64,000 nucleotides of DNA from CBDEVH01 sp965243565 (lineage in GTDB: Bacteria; Pseudomonadota; Gammaproteobacteria; Tethybacterales; Persebacteraceae). Both the position numbers and the translations under genes were made by a program. Of this stretch, positions 26,355-35,087 are shown one piece after another. Every line of letters begins with the position of its first letter. Within the stretch, counting starts at the first letter, position 1. Below the pieces are notes generated by a model. It searched no databases, was not told the DNA's origin, and was given only the letters and a program-made list of their open reading frames with translations. The stretch lies in assembly GCA_965243565.1 (NCBI GenBank), contig OZ251571.1, positions 1,302,001 through 1,366,000 on the forward strand, written 5' to 3'.

Positions 26355-29300
26355 TTAAGTGCAACACTAGTATCGTGTTTTTCACAATAACTTTCTTCGG
26401 TTACACCAGGCATCCAACCATTGCCATCACTGTTATTACTCGGGTTTGGATCAAGTCCAACATAAGGAATATTACCATTGTAAGCTCTTAGTGCTTCGGG
26501 GTGAGAACCCGCACGAAAAGGCACACAAACTCTATCAGTATTAAACGATATAGTTGTAGCTACCTCTATATCGGTAACACGGTCTAGTATGGTAACAGTT
26601 ACGTTATTGGGATTGCCAGTAATTCCATCATAGACAATGCCTTCACAAATACTGCCGTTAGCAAAATCTTGCATATCATTAGAAAATAACGGGACAACTG
26701 TTGAGTTAACTATGACTGTTCCGTCAAAGACTCCCTCGGGGATACATTCATGTGCATGGCTTTCACCATAATCTAAAAATTCATTGCTCTTTCTACCCCA
26801 TAAATCAAGTTCTGGCTCATCTCTGTCAACCGATGCAAAATGTCCACCAGTTCCTAGCCCTAAACCTTGCACATATAAAGACAACTGACCGTTGGTATTT
26901 TCGTCATTGAGTAAACGGTCATCGCTTATCCAATGTGAGTTATAACGCGGATCAACAAACGGTATTTCTGCATTAAAATATCTATCACTGTCCTCAGCAT
27001 CATCAAAAACAAACCCGGATAAGTTAAATATATTGCCATCAAACGTGGAGCCACTGTTGATAGATGTTCTGTCAGAGCTATAAGGCATTGCTGCTCTGGC
27101 GTGAGAAGCATCATCGAATCTGGTCTGATAGTTTGAACCTTTAAACGGGCCCCATCCATTTTTTTGCGCATTAAAACTTCGACGCTGCATATCCATGTGC
27201 GTTTTAGGATAAGGCAATAAGACTTGTTCGTCTCGTAATAAGCAGATTTCATCTGTCTTATCACATGTGATACTTTTAGCCGCTAATATACCACCACATT
27301 GGTTTCCATAAAAATGTAAGTTACGCGAGCATCGCCGTAAATCAAGGTTTGCGACTCCAGGATCAGTAGCTCCTACTGTCAATCCATCTACACCTCCGTA
27401 AGGCCCTTTAACCAAACCATTGCTGTCTTCCCCGTTAAATGTAAGTGTTGGTACGGAGCTTGCGTCAAAAGTACCTGCTGTATCACCAGAACTTCTACCG
27501 CATGAATAAGGCTGTCCTTCCCAAGTAAAATTTTTCCAATCATTACTTGCTGGGTTTTCGCGCAAATCAGCATTGCGAAGGCAAGTGATGTCATTGACAT
27601 AGTGCTTTTGTTGACCATAACGAGAAGTAAGACTTACTACGTATCCGGCATTATCAAAGCTCTTAACCACTTTGTTGGTTTGAGAATCCACAATAGTGAT
27701 ATTGGCTTGTTTGGGATAATCATACCAGTTAACACCGCTGATAGTGTTAAAACGTGCGTTTTTTTCTTGAATACCTTCTAACGTTCCTGCCAGTCCAGTA
27801 CCTATCACTGTTATTGTTGCTGGAGCAATAAGTACCTCAGGGGTTCTCCTATCAATTCTATTCCACCACTCAAATTGATGTCCCCATGTTATTGCCGGAT
27901 CCTTGTAATGCCCTCTATCCACATAAGTGAAGAAATCTCTGTTCCAAGGTTTATCGAGATCATTGGGATGATTTATATCAGATGTGAGCTGGCTGTCAGC
28001 TATACGGATTCCTTCTGCCCAATGAATAGGAAAAATTTGCGAATTGCCTAAGCGATGATTGATTCTAACAAGCTGATGATTCCCCTCTTTTGTTTCCCAC
28101 ATAGTTTGAGGTGAACTTTTAGTACCCGTAGTCTCAGAAGCCAGTCCTTCATGCAGGCTTCCAGGTATGCCGTATTTCAGATGGAGAGGGCCATTTATCC
28201 CCGTATAAGTGACTGTTAACATATCGTAAAAGCCATAATAAATTAAAGTTTCAGGTCGTTCTTGAGTTACGATACCTGCTGCATCACTTATTTTCGTAAT
28301 ACCGTCCCAATCGATATAATACGCTTTATCTCTTGTTTGAAATTGCTGTTGACTACGAGATACATAAGGTATACGAAGTTCATAACCAAAGCAATGCTCC
28401 ATAATTATATTACCGTGATTTGTACCACTTTTAGGTGAATGGCTAATAGTATTATAAAAAATAGTTGGCAGACCACCATCACCGAGCGAAGAAAATTTTT
28501 CAGCCTCTTCTGATAATTGTCCACCACGAAAAACTGTGCCATTCACAGTAATAGTCACTGCGACTAAGTCTACCGGCTCTAGCGAATCAGATACTACCAG
28601 CTCTATTACATTTATTCCAAGGTTATGCATAAGAGTCATCAGCGTCGCTGCGGGACCTTCTAGCTCATCACCATTCCATGACTGATTGGGGCATTCTTGT
28701 TCTGTAATATCATAGACCCGAATATCGCTTGCAGACACTCTCATAATACGAGGAGATGCTGTTAAGTGTTCTCCATATAGACATCTCGCCAAGAGATCGC
28801 TCTCTGTTACAACTGCAATATCCCTGATTTCATTGTCAGGAACATCGCCATAATTGTCAAAATACGTAGTGAAAAAATGGGAAGATATTTGTATTGTATA
28901 AGGACCTAATATAAATGTTGGTGATAATACTTTACCGTCGTCTTCATCAAACACTCTATATGCGAGACTATTTGCGGGAATAATATTTACTGTAGTCTCT
29001 ACTGTGTAAGTATGCTTGTATTGAGGGTCAAAAATTAAGACTTCATCTGACGATGCTTCAGGATGCCATATCGAGTCAAAATCACTATTGTTATACTGTG
29101 CGATTACCACCCTATTATTTAAAAAAAGATTAGTATCAGCAGTCATACGAGTTTTTGCATTCTTGACCCCACCGTCATACGCCTTCTGACCATAGCCGCC
29201 TATAGGACCCGAAAATGTTCTTTCGTATGAGGCATGCAATTCACCATAGAATTTGGTGTTAATCCGATAGTCCTGTCTGTATTTAATTATATGGTGAGAA

Positions 29301-29692
29301 ATGGGAAGATACGGCACACCAGCGGTGTAATACAGTGGCTTGAACAGATTCCACTGCATATTTTCATTGATATCTCTGTCATTTATAAGCAATTTCTCAT
29401 AAACCTCTGCCAATGAAGAATACTTAAGATCCACCTTTATAGCGTTCCGCTCCTTATACTGCCTAACAATACGATTAAGATGAAAGATTGCCTCATCTTC
29501 TAGACGGGAATTATTAGCGTTAGATATGTCCACCCCGTTGAAATACGTCACCTGAGCCTCATCTAATGAATTACTGTCATTATCGGCCACACCTGGCGTG
29601 TCAATATTTGCTTCTATGTAGGTCACACCAGCGGCATAACAAATAGACGATGAATAGACTATAAATAATAAAAATGCTAGTAATTTTTTCAT
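26324..29692 (-). CDS. Large exported protein of unknown function (1122 aa)
   Basis: I do not recognise a family. The start is the ATG at 29692, which begins a clean Sec signal peptide (MKKLLAFLLFIVYSSSICYA, likely cut before AG); an upstream in-frame start inside the neighbour would bury it. The mature protein is Asn/Asp/Tyr/Ser-rich, with no membrane segment and no lipobox. It has about 14 cysteines, clustered in the second half (for example CLRN, YSCGR, RRCSRN, NQCGGI, SICEG). This pattern suggests a disulfide-bonded periplasmic, surface or secreted protein. No repeat or catalytic motif is evident. It follows the 705-aa exported protein by 10 nt, so the two form one operon. Confidence 0.8.
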   Translation of the reverse strand: MKKLLAFLLFIVYSSSICYAAGVTYIEANIDTPGVADNDSNSLDEAQVTYFNGVDISNANNSRLEDEAIFHLNRIVRQYKERNAIKVDLKYSSLAEVYEKLLINDRDINENMQWNLFKPLYYTAGVPYLPISHHIIKYRQDYRINTKFYGELHASYERTFSGPIGGYGQKAYDGGVKNAKTRMTADTNLFLNNRVVIAQYNNSDFDSIWHPEASSDEVLIFDPQYKHTYTVETTVNIIPANSLAYRVFDEDDGKVLSPTFILGPYTIQISSHFFTTYFDNYGDVPDNEIRDIAVVTESDLLARCLYGEHLTASPRIMRVSASDIRVYDITEQECPNQSWNGDELEGPAATLMTLMHNLGINVIELVVSDSLEPVDLVAVTITVNGTVFRGGQLSEEAEKFSSLGDGGLPTIFYNTISHSPKSGTNHGNIIMEHCFGYELRIPYVSRSQQQFQTRDKAYYIDWDGITKISDAAGIVTQERPETLIYYGFYDMLTVTYTGINGPLHLKYGIPGSLHEGLASETTGTKSSPQTMWETKEGNHQLVRINHRLGNSQIFPIHWAEGIRIADSQLTSDINHPNDLDKPWNRDFFTYVDRGHYKDPAITWGHQFEWWNRIDRRTPEVLIAPATITVIGTGLAGTLEGIQEKNARFNTISGVNWYDYPKQANITIVDSQTNKVVKSFDNAGYVVSLTSRYGQQKHYVNDITCLRNADLRENPASNDWKNFTWEGQPYSCGRSSGDTAGTFDASSVPTLTFNGEDSNGLVKGPYGGVDGLTVGATDPGVANLDLRRCSRNLHFYGNQCGGILAAKSITCDKTDEICLLRDEQVLLPYPKTHMDMQRRSFNAQKNGWGPFKGSNYQTRFDDASHARAAMPYSSDRTSINSGSTFDGNIFNLSGFVFDDAEDSDRYFNAEIPFVDPRYNSHWISDDRLLNDENTNGQLSLYVQGLGLGTGGHFASVDRDEPELDLWGRKSNEFLDYGESHAHECIPEGVFDGTVIVNSTVVPLFSNDMQDFANGSICEGIVYDGITGNPNNVTVTILDRVTDIEVATTISFNTDRVCVPFRAGSHPEALRAYNGNIPYVGLDPNPSNNSDGNGWMPGVTEESYCEKHDTSVALNLCQLVKNAE

Positions 29693-29702
29693 ATTATAAC
29701 TT

Positions 29703-31820
29703 TTAGGACCACTTAGCACGAAAACGCTGAAGCATTCTGACAAATTCTTCGAACGTGATCAGTTCGCCATCGCCACCGGCTGATGGTACGATCCTCACCA
29801 TTTCACCAACCTTTGTTGCTCTAAAAATTGGAATGTTTGCTGCGTCAAATAATGTAATAACATTTCCGAGGAAAATTCGGTGTATAGCAACATCCAAGCG
29901 GTTATAATCAGGATTCACTTTATCATGTTGTTTCCTTCTGTTTTCCTCCAGATCACCTTTATACGTGCTTGGTTTTTTATTTATATGTAGTGGATATAGC
30001 CGCGTAGATAATCTACTTCGAGCTAAATTATTCACTACTTTTAGGACATTGTTGTTGGAATATTCAGTGTTTCCATAAGCATGCTGCTGATAGTTAGTGT
30101 GAGCGTACTTCCAGAGAGACTTGAGACGGCCTAAATTAGCACGTCTATCTTCTCTTGAAAAATCACTGATTGGTTTAAGTTCAAAATCATCTACCCTTTC
30201 TTCTTGCATAATCTCAAAAAGTTTTCTCCCGATAGGTCTCATCGCTATATTATCAGCATCGGCTCCCAGCAAATCTGGATAATTTGGGGGCTCATCACCC
30301 TTATTAGAATATAAAGCACCTGATCCTATCTGTCTACCTCCAAGGATATTACGCAAACCAGTATATGATATATGATTCCTACCACTTGGAATAAAATTAT
30401 TTAAATTTCTTGCCATTATAAAAAAACCGTGATCACCGATACTACGTTCAATATTTTTGCCCCATCTGCTGGAGGTATAAAATTTGATATTATTATACGG
30501 AGGTAAATTACTATACGGAGATAAGTTCGGCAAAAAGGTTACACCAACAGTAGAAGTATATCTTTTCATTGCGGAATATATAATCTTAAATCGTGGCAAG
30601 GCGTCAACTTGAAAGGGATGTGAAATATCAATTGTCAAAGCCACAGGTTTAGGTATGTGATTTCTTATCACTTCGAAGACGCCTCCATTATAATTAAGAG
30701 GTATAAAAACATCACTGATAACTGTTTCGTGAGCAGGACATGGATTAGCCTCATAATTATTTCTGTCTAACTCATTCGCACAAAATGCAGTGTAAAAGCC
30801 ATTGCTAAGTCGTTGCCCTCCCCTCACAGGGTCCACACCAACAAACCAATCAAAATCTAAAATAACATCTGATTGATAACCCACAAAACCCGAGCTTCTT
30901 GTGGTATCACTACCAACCGCTCTATTATTAATGTGAATTTTTCTTGTATCAAGCCGCGGTACTATTGATACAAGATAACTAGTTTCTGCACCGATTAGAT
31001 GTCTTGCTTTTGACACAGTAGCAAAAGCAGCCGCTAAATTTATATTGTAAAATAAGTCGGCTTGCTGCCTCTCACCAAAAGCTCGTACAAATGGATTTAC
31101 TCCAGCTATCCCTGCATTGTTAACTGCCTCGTTGAGATAGCCTTCTATTGCGACTAAACCCTGAAAGTGCTCGGGACCTATACTGGCTCGTAACTCACGA
31201 GGTCTTTCTGGCAATACAGTGGCATTACCATCGCCATCATATTCAATGAAAGGCCCAAAAGTATGACGCCTCGCTTCAATACGCAGTACACCATTTAAAC
31301 TGTCATAAACACCATATATGTAATTATATTGCGTCTCTTCTACGCGAGATCGATGTGCAGATTTACCGGAAAGTCCCCCCGGGTTATCAGATAAGTTCTC
31401 CTTATCCTTCCTGTTGTCAAGCTTGGCATAAGTAGGATTAAATATATTATATTCTTGATCATATAAATCATAATTGAAGTATGTTTTTTTTACCGATCTC
31501 TGCTGTTCGTCCAGTTCATGGTTTTGAGTGGCGGGGAAATTTCTAAAACCCTTATCGTCATTCACTTCCCATTGGATTCGCTTGACCCATACATTATTAG
31601 CCCCATCTCCATTGGCAAAAGGAACGTTAAAACAATGACCCGGAATTTGATTAACAGTTCGGTCGCAGTACGCTATTGCAAGAGTTTGAGGTACATGAAG
31701 CGTTAGTGGATTATTAGCAACATTAGCCGAGTAGTTTAAGGTTATTACCTGTGCCGCGCTCGGCAGGCAGGCCCCCAGTAACCAGGTAAAAAGTAAGTAT
31801 TTAAAATAATGTCTAAACAT
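29703..31820 (-). CDS. Exported protein of unknown function (705 aa), first gene of a two-gene unit
   Basis: I do not recognise a family. The ATG at 31820 opens a signal sequence (MFRHYFKYLLFTWLLGAC then LPSAAQ). It can be read either as a signal peptidase I site after SAA/AQ or as a lipobox (LLGAC), so it may be a lipoprotein. Two cysteine pairs follow (AYCDR/GHCFN and AFCANE/NPCPAH). The rest is soluble, rich in Asn, Arg and aromatic residues, with a Lys/Arg-rich C-terminal quarter. No known enzyme motif is visible. The gene has its own good promoter (31857-31885) and precedes the 1122-aa exported protein by 10 nt, which suggests that the two work together. Confidence 0.8.
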   Translation of the reverse strand: MFRHYFKYLLFTWLLGACLPSAAQVITLNYSANVANNPLTLHVPQTLAIAYCDRTVNQIPGHCFNVPFANGDGANNVWVKRIQWEVNDDKGFRNFPATQNHELDEQQRSVKKTYFNYDLYDQEYNIFNPTYAKLDNRKDKENLSDNPGGLSGKSAHRSRVEETQYNYIYGVYDSLNGVLRIEARRHTFGPFIEYDGDGNATVLPERPRELRASIGPEHFQGLVAIEGYLNEAVNNAGIAGVNPFVRAFGERQQADLFYNINLAAAFATVSKARHLIGAETSYLVSIVPRLDTRKIHINNRAVGSDTTRSSGFVGYQSDVILDFDWFVGVDPVRGGQRLSNGFYTAFCANELDRNNYEANPCPAHETVISDVFIPLNYNGGVFEVIRNHIPKPVALTIDISHPFQVDALPRFKIIYSAMKRYTSTVGVTFLPNLSPYSNLPPYNNIKFYTSSRWGKNIERSIGDHGFFIMARNLNNFIPSGRNHISYTGLRNILGGRQIGSGALYSNKGDEPPNYPDLLGADADNIAMRPIGRKLFEIMQEERVDDFELKPISDFSREDRRANLGRLKSLWKYAHTNYQQHAYGNTEYSNNNVLKVVNNLARSRLSTRLYPLHINKKPSTYKGDLEENRRKQHDKVNPDYNRLDVAIHRIFLGNVITLFDAANIPIFRATKVGEMVRIVPSAGGDGELITFEEFVRMLQRFRAKWS

Positions 31821-31856
31821 AATTCCCAATAACGTTAAATAATTAGTAACGGTATC

Positions 31857-31885
31857 ATTCTAACATATCTATATCTGTTTGTCGG
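31857..31885 (-). promoter_or_regulatory. Promoter of the unknown exported-protein operon
   Basis: Read on the minus strand, CCGACA (31885-31880) and TAGAAT (31862-31857) are 17 bases apart, and TGT precedes the -10 as an extended element. It lies 37 bases upstream of the ATG at 31820. The -10 matches consensus at five of six bases and the -35 at four of six. Confidence 0.55.
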
Positions 31886-31886
31886 G

Positions 31887-31892
31887 TATAAT
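31887..31892 (+). promoter_or_regulatory. -10 box immediately upstream of the dehydrogenase gene
   Basis: A perfect TATAAT ends six bases before the ATG at 31899, preceded by GGG rather than TGN. The predicted transcription start falls at or next to the A of the start codon, which would give a leaderless mRNA. No -35 of quality is seen. The divergent promoter at 31857-31885 overlaps the same DNA. Confidence 0.4.
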
Positions 31893-31898
31893 TCGCTC

Positions 31899-32852
31899 AT
31901 GAATATAGGGTTTATTGGTTTGGGAAATGTAGGTGCCAAATTGGCAACTAGTCTTTTACGTAATGGTTACAGCCTTGTGGTGCATGATGTCAATCCAATA
32001 GCAGCACAAGGCATTGTTAACAAAGGAGCACAGTGGGCAGATACACCAAAAGCCCTAACAGAACAGGTACAATTGGTAATTACTTGCTTGCCTTCACCCC
32101 AAATTAGCGCATCCGTTATGGAAAGCGATAATGGCATTTTAGCCGGGTTTGACAAGGGCAAAATATGGGCTGAAATGAGCACAACCAATAGCGATGAGAT
32201 TAAACGATTGGGACGGTTGGTTGAAAACCATGGCGGTGAAGCAGTGGATTGCCCAGTTTCGGGAGGCTGTCATCGCGCGGCAACAGGTAATATATCTATT
32301 TTTGCCGGTTGTAAGCGTTCTGTTTTTGAAACTCTATTGCCCGTTTTATCACATATGGGACGTAATATCTTACACACAGGTGATTTAGGCTCGGCATCTA
32401 TACATAAAGTGCTGACCAATTATCTTGCCAGTGCCAATTTACTGTCTGTTTGTGAAGCACTGGTGACTGCCAAAGCCGCAGGGATGGATCTCAATACAAC
32501 TTACGAGGCTATTCGTATTTCTTCTGGAACTTCTTTTGTACACGAAACAGAAAGCCAAGTGATATTAAATGGTAGTCGAGATATTAACTTTACAATGGAT
32601 TTGGTGGTGAAGGATTTATCCTTGTTTCAGCAAGTGGCAGAAAATGCCAATGTGCCACTCGAATTATCCCCTTTGTTCCTAAAAATATTTAAAGAAGCAG
32701 CTGCCAAATATGGTGATCGAGAATGGTCACCTAATATTATCCGTCGCCTAGAAGATGCAACAGGGTTATCGGTTTTGACAAGTGGTTTTCCCGAACAAAT
32801 GGAGGACAACGAACCCGAAGTAACAGGCACTGAAGTTGTCGTTAAACGATAA
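31899..32852 (+). CDS. Beta-hydroxyacid dehydrogenase, 3-hydroxyisobutyrate/tartronate semialdehyde type
   Basis: The 317-aa NAD(P)-dependent oxidoreductase has a Rossmann motif at the very N-terminus (GFIGLGNVGAKLA). The family substrate motif DCPVSGG comes near residue 118, the catalytic-lysine helix has GSASIHKVLTNYL near 170, and KDLSLF follows near 240. This is the GarR/GlxR/MmsB superfamily; the exact substrate cannot be chosen. The C-terminal 30 residues extend beyond the usual end and are acidic. The Rossmann start fixes the ATG at 31899 even though no ribosome site precedes it. Confidence 0.85.
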   Translation: MNIGFIGLGNVGAKLATSLLRNGYSLVVHDVNPIAAQGIVNKGAQWADTPKALTEQVQLVITCLPSPQISASVMESDNGILAGFDKGKIWAEMSTTNSDEIKRLGRLVENHGGEAVDCPVSGGCHRAATGNISIFAGCKRSVFETLLPVLSHMGRNILHTGDLGSASIHKVLTNYLASANLLSVCEALVTAKAAGMDLNTTYEAIRISSGTSFVHETESQVILNGSRDINFTMDLVVKDLSLFQQVAENANVPLELSPLFLKIFKEAAAKYGDREWSPNIIRRLEDATGLSVLTSGFPEQMEDNEPEVTGTEVVVKR

Positions 32853-32883
32853 AGTTTTTTGATAGTCTTATAGTGGATTTACT

Positions 32884-33018
32884 GTGATTTGGTTGTTCGT
32901 AGAGGTTGCGATTTTATTGACTCTGATTGGCGTTATCGCTTTGTGGTTGTTTTTACCTAAAAAAAATCAAACCCCTGATTCTCAACATCAAGATAAAACA
33001 CCGACTGATTCGGAGTAA
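32884..33018 (+). CDS. Possible small single-pass membrane protein (44 aa)
   Basis: A GTG at 32884 opens a 44-codon frame: a hydrophobic helix (VEVAILLTLIGVIALWLFL), a KKN stop-transfer signal, then a polar tail ending TPTDSE. The N-in/C-polar layout is typical of small bacterial membrane proteins. No family is recognised, and it has no convincing ribosome site beyond GTGGA about 8 bases upstream. A hairpin overlaps its stop codon. Confidence 0.4.
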   Translation: MIWLFVEVAILLTLIGVIALWLFLPKKNQTPDSQHQDKTPTDSE

Positions 33019-33027
33019 AATACTCCG
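33011..33027 (+). terminator. Short hairpin at the end of the small plus-strand ORF
   Basis: CGGAGTA (33011-33017) pairs perfectly with TACTCCG (33021-33027) across an AAA loop. The downstream plus-strand sequence is T-rich (TTATTGTTGTTTT) rather than a pure T-run. It lies between convergent genes and may end plus-strand transcription. The remaining 52 bp to gph show nothing. Confidence 0.35.
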
Positions 33028-33079
33028 CCTACTTATTGTTGTTTTAATGCTTGGCGGGATAACATGCAAGCACTGGGCA

Positions 33080-33751
33080 TTAAGTAATGGCGGTTAATAT
33101 TAACGATGGCGTCGAAATAATGGCGTTTACCAAAGGCACAGAAGAGGTGTCCGCTGATGGATCTTCTCCCCATTGGCCGTGCTGCCAATATCCCCATAAT
33201 ACCCCAATAAAACCCATACCTGATGCCATAGCGGCTTCGCCATCACGTACATCGTCTCCCACATAAACACACTGGTCGGGCGTGCAGTGGCATAGCTCTG
33301 CCGCTTTTAATAATGACATTGGGTGCGGCTTGGCATGAGTACAGTCGTCACCACAAATAATGGTTTGTATGCCGTATTGCTCTATGTGTAATATATCTTC
33401 TAATATAGGTTTTGCATAACGTCGTGGTTTGTTGGTAACAATGCCTACTGTATAACCGCGTTGTTGTAGCTGCATTAACATAGTGGCTACTTGAGGGAAT
33501 AATACGGTTCGCTGATAGGCAGTTTTTTCGTATTCTACAAGATAATCAGCAACGGCGGATTGCCATTGTTCGGTGCCAATGCCACGAATAGACAACAGAC
33601 CACGACTGCCCATTGAACATAAATTGCGAGCAACAGCAAAGGCAACAGCAGGTTGGTTTCTTATTGCTAACCACTGGTTTAAGGCAGCAACCATGTCTTC
33701 TGCGGTATCGGCAAGAGTGCCATCTAAGTCAAATAGTATGGTCTTAATCAT
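33080..33751 (-). CDS. gph: Phosphoglycolate phosphatase (HAD superfamily)
   Basis: The 223-aa HAD hydrolase has motif I LFDLDGTLADT at the N-terminus with the nucleophile Asp, motif II VTNKPRR, the motif III lysine in HAKPHP, and motif IV YVGDDVRDGEAA. It removes phosphate from 2-phosphoglycolate, a product of DNA repair or of Rubisco oxygenation. Its ATG overlaps the end of ubiG by 8 nt; ubiG-gph pairing is a known gammaproteobacterial arrangement and supports the call. Confidence 0.88.
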   Translation of the reverse strand: MIKTILFDLDGTLADTAEDMVAALNQWLAIRNQPAVAFAVARNLCSMGSRGLLSIRGIGTEQWQSAVADYLVEYEKTAYQRTVLFPQVATMLMQLQQRGYTVGIVTNKPRRYAKPILEDILHIEQYGIQTIICGDDCTHAKPHPMSLLKAAELCHCTPDQCVYVGDDVRDGEAAMASGMGFIGVLWGYWQHGQWGEDPSADTSSVPLVNAIISTPSLILTAIT

Positions 33752-34424
33752 CGTTTAAACGCGCTACTAAAAAATAATTAACGGTGGTGTTTCGAGGGTC
33801 TAAGTGGAAATGCTTACCAAAGAAGGAGTAACGTAAACCAATAACATCAATAACCGATAAACCACAGTCATTGCACCAACTGGTGAGTTGATCAGGCTGA
33901 ATAAACTGCTCAAAGCAGTGCGTGCCTATAGGCAAGGCTTTTCCCATGACTTCTAAGCCAACTATTATTGTCATCCATGCCGCCATGGTGCGATTGATGG
34001 TAGAAAATATAACATAACCGTTTTTTTTCAAGCGAGTGCTAATGTCGGCTATCAATACAGCCGGGTCGGCTACATGTTCAAGCACTTCAAAACAAGTGAT
34101 AATATCAAATGATGAAGTGGCTAAGGAGGTCAAATCATTGCTGTATTCAATGGATAATTGATTGGTAATCGCATGATGCTTGGCAGATTTTAATGAATCC
34201 GTGTTGATATCGAATCCTCTGACATTCGCCCCTTTTTTAGCAGCGGCTTCGGTAAAAATACCACCACCACATCCCCAGTCTAATAGTTTTTTGCCTTGTA
34301 AAGTGCCTGCCTTTTTCTCAAGCAAGGCTAAGCGTAACGGCGTTATGTCGTGCAAGGTGCGAAAGTCGCCCGTTTTGTCCCACCAAGCACCTTTACTGAA
34401 TATTTCTGCGTCTCGCCGTGTCAT
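33744..34424 (-). CDS. ubiG: Ubiquinone biosynthesis O-methyltransferase UbiG
   Basis: The 226-aa SAM-dependent enzyme performs both O-methylations of the ubiquinone ring. SAM-binding motifs are LLDWGCGGGIFTEAAA near residue 43, then GFDINTDSL and ITCFEVLEHV. The family C-terminal HFHLDPRNTTVNYF is also present. Length is close to the family's usual 235-245. It indicates ubiquinone-based respiration. Confidence 0.92.
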   Translation of the reverse strand: MTRRDAEIFSKGAWWDKTGDFRTLHDITPLRLALLEKKAGTLQGKKLLDWGCGGGIFTEAAAKKGANVRGFDINTDSLKSAKHHAITNQLSIEYSNDLTSLATSSFDIITCFEVLEHVADPAVLIADISTRLKKNGYVIFSTINRTMAAWMTIIVGLEVMGKALPIGTHCFEQFIQPDQLTSWCNDCGLSVIDVIGLRYSFFGKHFHLDPRNTTVNYFLVARLNDD

Positions 34425-34436
34425 CTGTTTAGCTAT

Positions 34437-35087
34437 TTATTGTATTTGCTTTATGATTAAAGTCAATGCAAATAAAAATAAAATTGTACCACATGCCCAT
34501 TGCAAGTAACGCCCTATTCTAGAAGAATTAAAATAACCATAAATGCGTTTGGATAATACGACCAAACAATATTGCACGGGAATGTTAAATGCAAGTAGTG
34601 TTAGCGTTAATAAAAATATTTGTAACGTCCCAGAACCTAATGTTGGTTGGATAAAGGCAGGGATGATGGTTAGAAATAAAATGAGTACCTTGGGGTTTAA
34701 TAAGTTACAAAGTAAGCCTTGAAAAATATACGGCTTAATGTTTGTAATAGAATGAGTAAGAATAGAATCGTTTTTTAATGGCTCATACATAGCAATACCC
34801 CTGCTTTTTATCATCATAATGCCCAAATAAGCCAAATAAAACGCACCTGCCCACGATAAAACGGCAAATAACTTCGGAAAGTAATGCAACAGTATTGACA
34901 ATCCCGCCACCGACAACAGAGCATGACATAATATACCTATTTGAACACCTACTAGGGTTGCCATGCCAAAGGCTTTGCCTTTTGCCAAACTGTTGTATAA
35001 AATCAAAAAAGAATCAGGGCCCGGTGATAATGTTATGGTGAAAGCAACTGGAATAAACCCCAGCGTAATGGATGCCATTGATTCCAT
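34437..35087 (-). CDS. LysE/RhtB-family amino-acid exporter
   Basis: The 216-aa inner-membrane protein has about six hydrophobic helices and the family's opening FTITLSPGPDSFLILYNSLA. GLLCNLLNPKVLILFLTIIP in the middle also matches LysE exporters. The exported amino acid cannot be predicted. The ATG at 35087 directly abuts the lptD stop at 35088, so the gene is probably translated from the lptD transcript, and it lies 12 nt before ubiG. Confidence 0.85.
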   Translation of the reverse strand: MESMASITLGFIPVAFTITLSPGPDSFLILYNSLAKGKAFGMATLVGVQIGILCHALLSVAGLSILLHYFPKLFAVLSWAGAFYLAYLGIMMIKSRGIAMYEPLKNDSILTHSITNIKPYIFQGLLCNLLNPKVLILFLTIIPAFIQPTLGSGTLQIFLLTLTLLAFNIPVQYCLVVLSKRIYGYFNSSRIGRYLQWACGTILFLFALTLIIKQIQ

